From contig CM070876.1 in NCBI GenBank assembly GCA_036365515.1, positions 39,269,195 to 39,333,194 on the forward strand: a stretch of 64,000 nucleotides of DNA, read 5' to 3'. Position 1 is the stretch's first letter, and the number at the start of each line of letters is the position of its first letter. The position numbers and the translations under genes were made by a program. Of this stretch, positions 61,362 through 64,000 are shown piece by piece. The notes under the pieces are model-generated. The model did no database searches. It was not told the DNA's origin and was given only the letters and a program-made list of their open reading frames with translations. Source of the DNA: Torymus aiolomorphi. Lineage: Eukaryota; Arthropoda; Insecta; Hymenoptera; Torymidae.

Positions 61362-61587
61362 TGTTATGTGTTCGTCTACCATCATCGAACATAAGAACGA
61401 AAGCGTTGCTGAGCGATAAGTTTGTTGTTGTTCTCAACTCGATTTAGTTTTCAGTTTTTATTAATTGATTCGAGAGTTTGTTATCAATAAGATTTCAAAT
61501 CGTGTTTATGATCTTGAATAAAGTTATATGTTATTCTTTTATAATGATGATTATTATTGGTTATTGTATGTGTGTGTGAATGTAACA
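61362..61587 (+). repeat. 5' LTR (226 bp)
   Basis: It begins TGTTA and ends TAACA, the inverted dinucleotide-type ends of an LTR. The primer site lies three bases downstream. The 3' LTR would be outside the window, so the ends are not confirmed by comparison. Confidence 0.6.
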
Positions 61588-61590
61588 TTT

Positions 61591-61604
61591 TGGGGGCTCG
61601 TCCG
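61591..61604 (+). promoter_or_regulatory. primer-binding site, tRNA-Pro type
   Basis: TGGGGGCTCGTCCG equals the first 14 bases of the tRNA-Pro primer site known from murine gammaretroviruses. It lies three bases after the LTR end, the expected position. Confidence 0.65.
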
Positions 61605-61620
61605 AAGATTGTGAGGAGAA

Positions 61621-63389
61621 ATGGACAGATTTAACAAGTCGGCGAAAACGACGCGTACACCGCCACATGTACCCTTTCAAACAAAGACCAGAGCACAAAC
61701 TGCTGCTGAGGCTGCTACACTGAAAAAAATTTGGCACGGCGTCTGTTTCCATCACAGTTCGTCAGCGCCCCCTTCGCTGCGTGTGTCAGACCACCCACTT
61801 TTGGCACACCGTTTGTCCCTAACGGGAGAGGAGCTGTGCCAGTACGGGGCGCGCGATGCTTTTACGGGACAGGAGCTGTGCCAGTACGGGGCAGGAGATG
61901 TGCCGAACCGCGGTACAACATTCGACCCTACTTTCGGCATAGCGTATGTACTTATCGGGTCAGCTGGAGTGCCAAATTTTTTTCAGTGTACTGCTGCTGC
62001 CGAAGTTGCTACTGCTGCGGTCAATATCAACGACACCGATACCATCACTGCTACTGAAAATTTAAATAAACATCAAACAGGTACACTTAACCCTGCAATT
62101 TCTGATCCAATTCTCGTCGATTTAAGTCCACCTGGTGACTTGCACTCGACGGCTGGCGCAGGCTCGGTAACTGATGCGCACGTGATGATGACCGATGACT
62201 CATCGACGGTGGCTGACGTCTCACCGATGATCGGTGTAACCCAGCCTACTCTTCTTCGTGAAACGCTATTGGAACTCAATGAGGCTAGAACTCAAATGGA
62301 TATTTACCGAGAACGACTCGAAAAGTTGGAAGCCGATCGTGAGGCTGAACATCAATGACGTGAACAACTTGAAGCGAGACTCCAACATCACATCACCGAG
62401 GAGAAACACCTCGCGATGGAGTTACGGGTACGCGACGATGAAGTAATCGAGCATCAGCGTACCATCGATGAACTGCGGACAGAGCAACTCTCTCTCCAGG
62501 AACAACTTGCTCAATATCGTCAAAAATTAAACCAGATGAGTACAACCCAACATTCCAATACACAAACAACAGCAATAACAAACGTGGTTTACACGAGTAA
62601 CAGAAACACACAGCCAATTAGGTTAGGTGAATTCATTTAGAAACACAGGATCAGTTGTTGAAAATTCGGTTACACCAGTCAATTTAGGGTTAGGTTATAA
62701 CCTAAAACCTGATATTTATGATGGTACAACTCCTCTGTCTGAGTATTTGAATCAGTTCAATTTAATTGCAAGGTCTAACAGTTGGAATGATGAAAAAAAG
62801 ATGATAGCTTTAGCTGCTTCTTTGCGTAATAAGGCAAAAAGCGTTTTGAGTAGCTTTAAGGATACTGAGACTTTGAATTTGAAGACCTTGTTAGAAAAAT
62901 TAGAGGCACGTTTCGGTGAACATTTAGGATCAAGTAGTTACTCTTTATTCCAAAATAGGCGGCAAAAGCCGAGGGGAGGATCTTCCTACATTAGCAGCTG
63001 ATGTAGAGAAGTTAGCAACATTAGCATATCCTGAATGTTCATTAGAGGTACAAGATAAGATAGCTTGTTCTCAATTTATTATCGATATTTACAATATAGA
63101 AGTTAGGGAAACGCTTCAATTAGAGCGCATAACCTCTATTAAGGTTGCTCTTGCGTGAGCTTTTGAAGTAAAAGTTATCAAGGAACAAAATAGCAACTCA
63201 ATTTCGCAACAGAATATCAAAGGTTCTCAAAACACCCAAAAATTTTCAGGAAAGAGTCAGATTAGTGGTAAAGACGTTCAGAAACAGGATCAGCCATTCA
63301 ATCATCAAGAATGGTTGAAAAATCTTGAGTGTTGGGGCTGTCATAAGAAAGGACACACACGCTCTCAATGTTCAGAACAGGGAAACTAG
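61621..63389 (+). pseudogene. gag of the LTR element, interrupted
   Basis: It starts MDRFNKSAKTTRTPPH just after the primer site. A coiled-coil, Glu/Gln-rich segment lies at about 62240-62530. A capsid-like part (KPDIYDGTTPLSEYLNQF) starts near 62705, and a CX2CX4HX4C knuckle (CWGCHKKGHTRSQC) lies at 63330-63371. Interruptions include an in-frame TGA at 62356-62358, frame changes near 62630 and near 62970, and a TGA near 63157. A MITE is inserted at 61718-61988 without a frame break. Confidence 0.8.
61718..61988. mobile_element. 271-bp mariner-type MITE inside gag
   Basis: The perfect 20-bp ends CACTGAAAAAAATTTGGCAC and their complement are flanked by TA. Insert plus one duplicated TA equals 273 bp, a multiple of three, so the gag frame reads through. 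Inside, a GGAGCTGTGCCAGTACGGGG unit is repeated at 36-bp spacing. Confidence 0.92.
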
Positions 63390-63706
63390 GTCATGTCAAA
63401 CTTTCAGAAGCAAGTTTGACATTTAATAAACAGGCTCCTAATCACGATGCTGTTGAACCTGATGGTTCGAGCACACGTATTTGTAGGGTTCTTCGAAATT
63501 TAAAGGCTTTCGAGTTTGATGGTAGTGTGGATAAGAAATCATGTATTTTAAAAATAGATTCAGGTTCAGATGTGACCATTTTAAATTCTAAATTTGTTGA
63601 GCCACGCTGTCATCGCATTCCCCTTGATGGACCAAATTTGAAATATCCTACTGGTGAAGATGTTCCTATCAAGTTTAAAACAATTGTCCGAATTGATTTA
63701 GGCTAG
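63368..63706 (+). pseudogene. retropepsin (protease) region of the LTR element
   Basis: It contains ILKIDSGSDVTILNSKF, the DSG-type active site of retroelement aspartic proteases. The frame differs from the zinc-knuckle frame, as in elements that shift between gag and pro. It stops at TAG 63704-63706, while related sequence (FVADITDDCILGCNFL) continues beyond, so this stop is probably a lesion. Reverse transcriptase is not reached before 64000. Confidence 0.75.
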
Positions 63707-64000
63707 CATTCAGTTCAAATGATCGTTTTTGTTGCTGATATTACTGACGATTGTATACTTGGGTGTAATTTTTTGAGTAAAACTGGAATTACAGAATCAA
63801 TAAATAAAATTTTCCAAAATACCCCAAGTACAATTGACAGTAATACTGACGAGCAGGGATGTTGTAGGATTATGGAGTGGGCTAAGGAGTTACTAGATTT
63901 GTTGAAAGATGTCTTCAAAGATAATTCCGAGAATTTAGATTCGTCACAGAAACAGAAATTTGCCCAGCTTTTAGTTAATTTCCAGGATATTTTCGAAGAT

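Larger units (their letters stand above)
61362..64000 (+). mobile_element. decayed Ty3/Gypsy-like LTR retrotransposon, truncated by the window edge
   Basis: It has a 5' LTR, a tRNA-Pro-type primer site, gag with a zinc knuckle and a retropepsin domain, running off the right edge before reverse transcriptase. Stops and frameshifts interrupt gag and pro. It lies antisense to PSME4, upstream of the first visible PSME4 exon, probably in an intron. Confidence 0.85.

Overview
The window is animal nuclear DNA, most likely from an insect: it is AT-rich, the genes have introns, long microsatellites are present, and R1-clade, Ty3/Gypsy, Helitron and many small inverted-repeat elements are dispersed through it. 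The protein families are conserved across animals. I cannot name the species; a hymenopteran is only a weak guess.

Five host genes could be resolved by joining exons at splice sites with matching phase. (1) A VIG/SERBP1 (HABP4 family) RNA-binding protein on the minus strand, 17485 to 12471, six coding exons, 438 residues. (2) A ZNF367 C2H2 zinc-finger gene on the plus strand, 30325-34429, two coding exons, 509 residues. (3) The SET/TAF-I histone chaperone on the minus strand, 40165 to 38053, five coding exons, 326 residues. (4) Head to head with SET, a plus-strand gene at 41533-42840 with three exons and 302 residues. It looks like a domesticated retroelement Gag with six zinc knuckles and a possible N-myristoylation start. 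(5) The proteasome activator PA200/PSME4 on the minus strand, 61259 to 45627, eleven exons, 1623 residues in the window; its N-terminal exon or exons lie beyond the right edge.

The rest is mostly transposable elements. The left 10 kb has a 5'-truncated R1-clade LINE whose poly(A) end abuts a (TG)n microsatellite, then a foldback structure with about 180-bp and 146-bp TG/CA tracts in its arms, then several non-autonomous DNA elements. From 19.6 to 29.9 kb there is no recognisable gene but dense palindromes: a hammerhead-like motif beside a perfect 39-bp hairpin, an approximately 460-bp palindrome, TA-flanked mariner-type MITEs, and an approximately 780-bp foldback just upstream of ZNF367. The 43.5-45 kb stretch holds short Helitron-like elements. 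The large PSME4 intron (48.2-54.7 kb) holds another Helitron end, two large foldbacks and a MITE carrying a tRNA-like Pol III promoter. The right edge is a decayed Ty3/Gypsy element with a tRNA-Pro-type primer site, inserted upstream of the first visible PSME4 exon. A MITE sits inside its gag without breaking the reading frame.

The genes do not form a pathway. VIG, SET and ZNF367 act in RNA binding or nuclear regulation, PSME4 in proteasome function, and the Gag-like gene has unknown function. The most unusual items are the intron-bearing Gag-like gene, the hammerhead-like element, the in-frame MITE in gag, and the many near-perfect inverted repeats.
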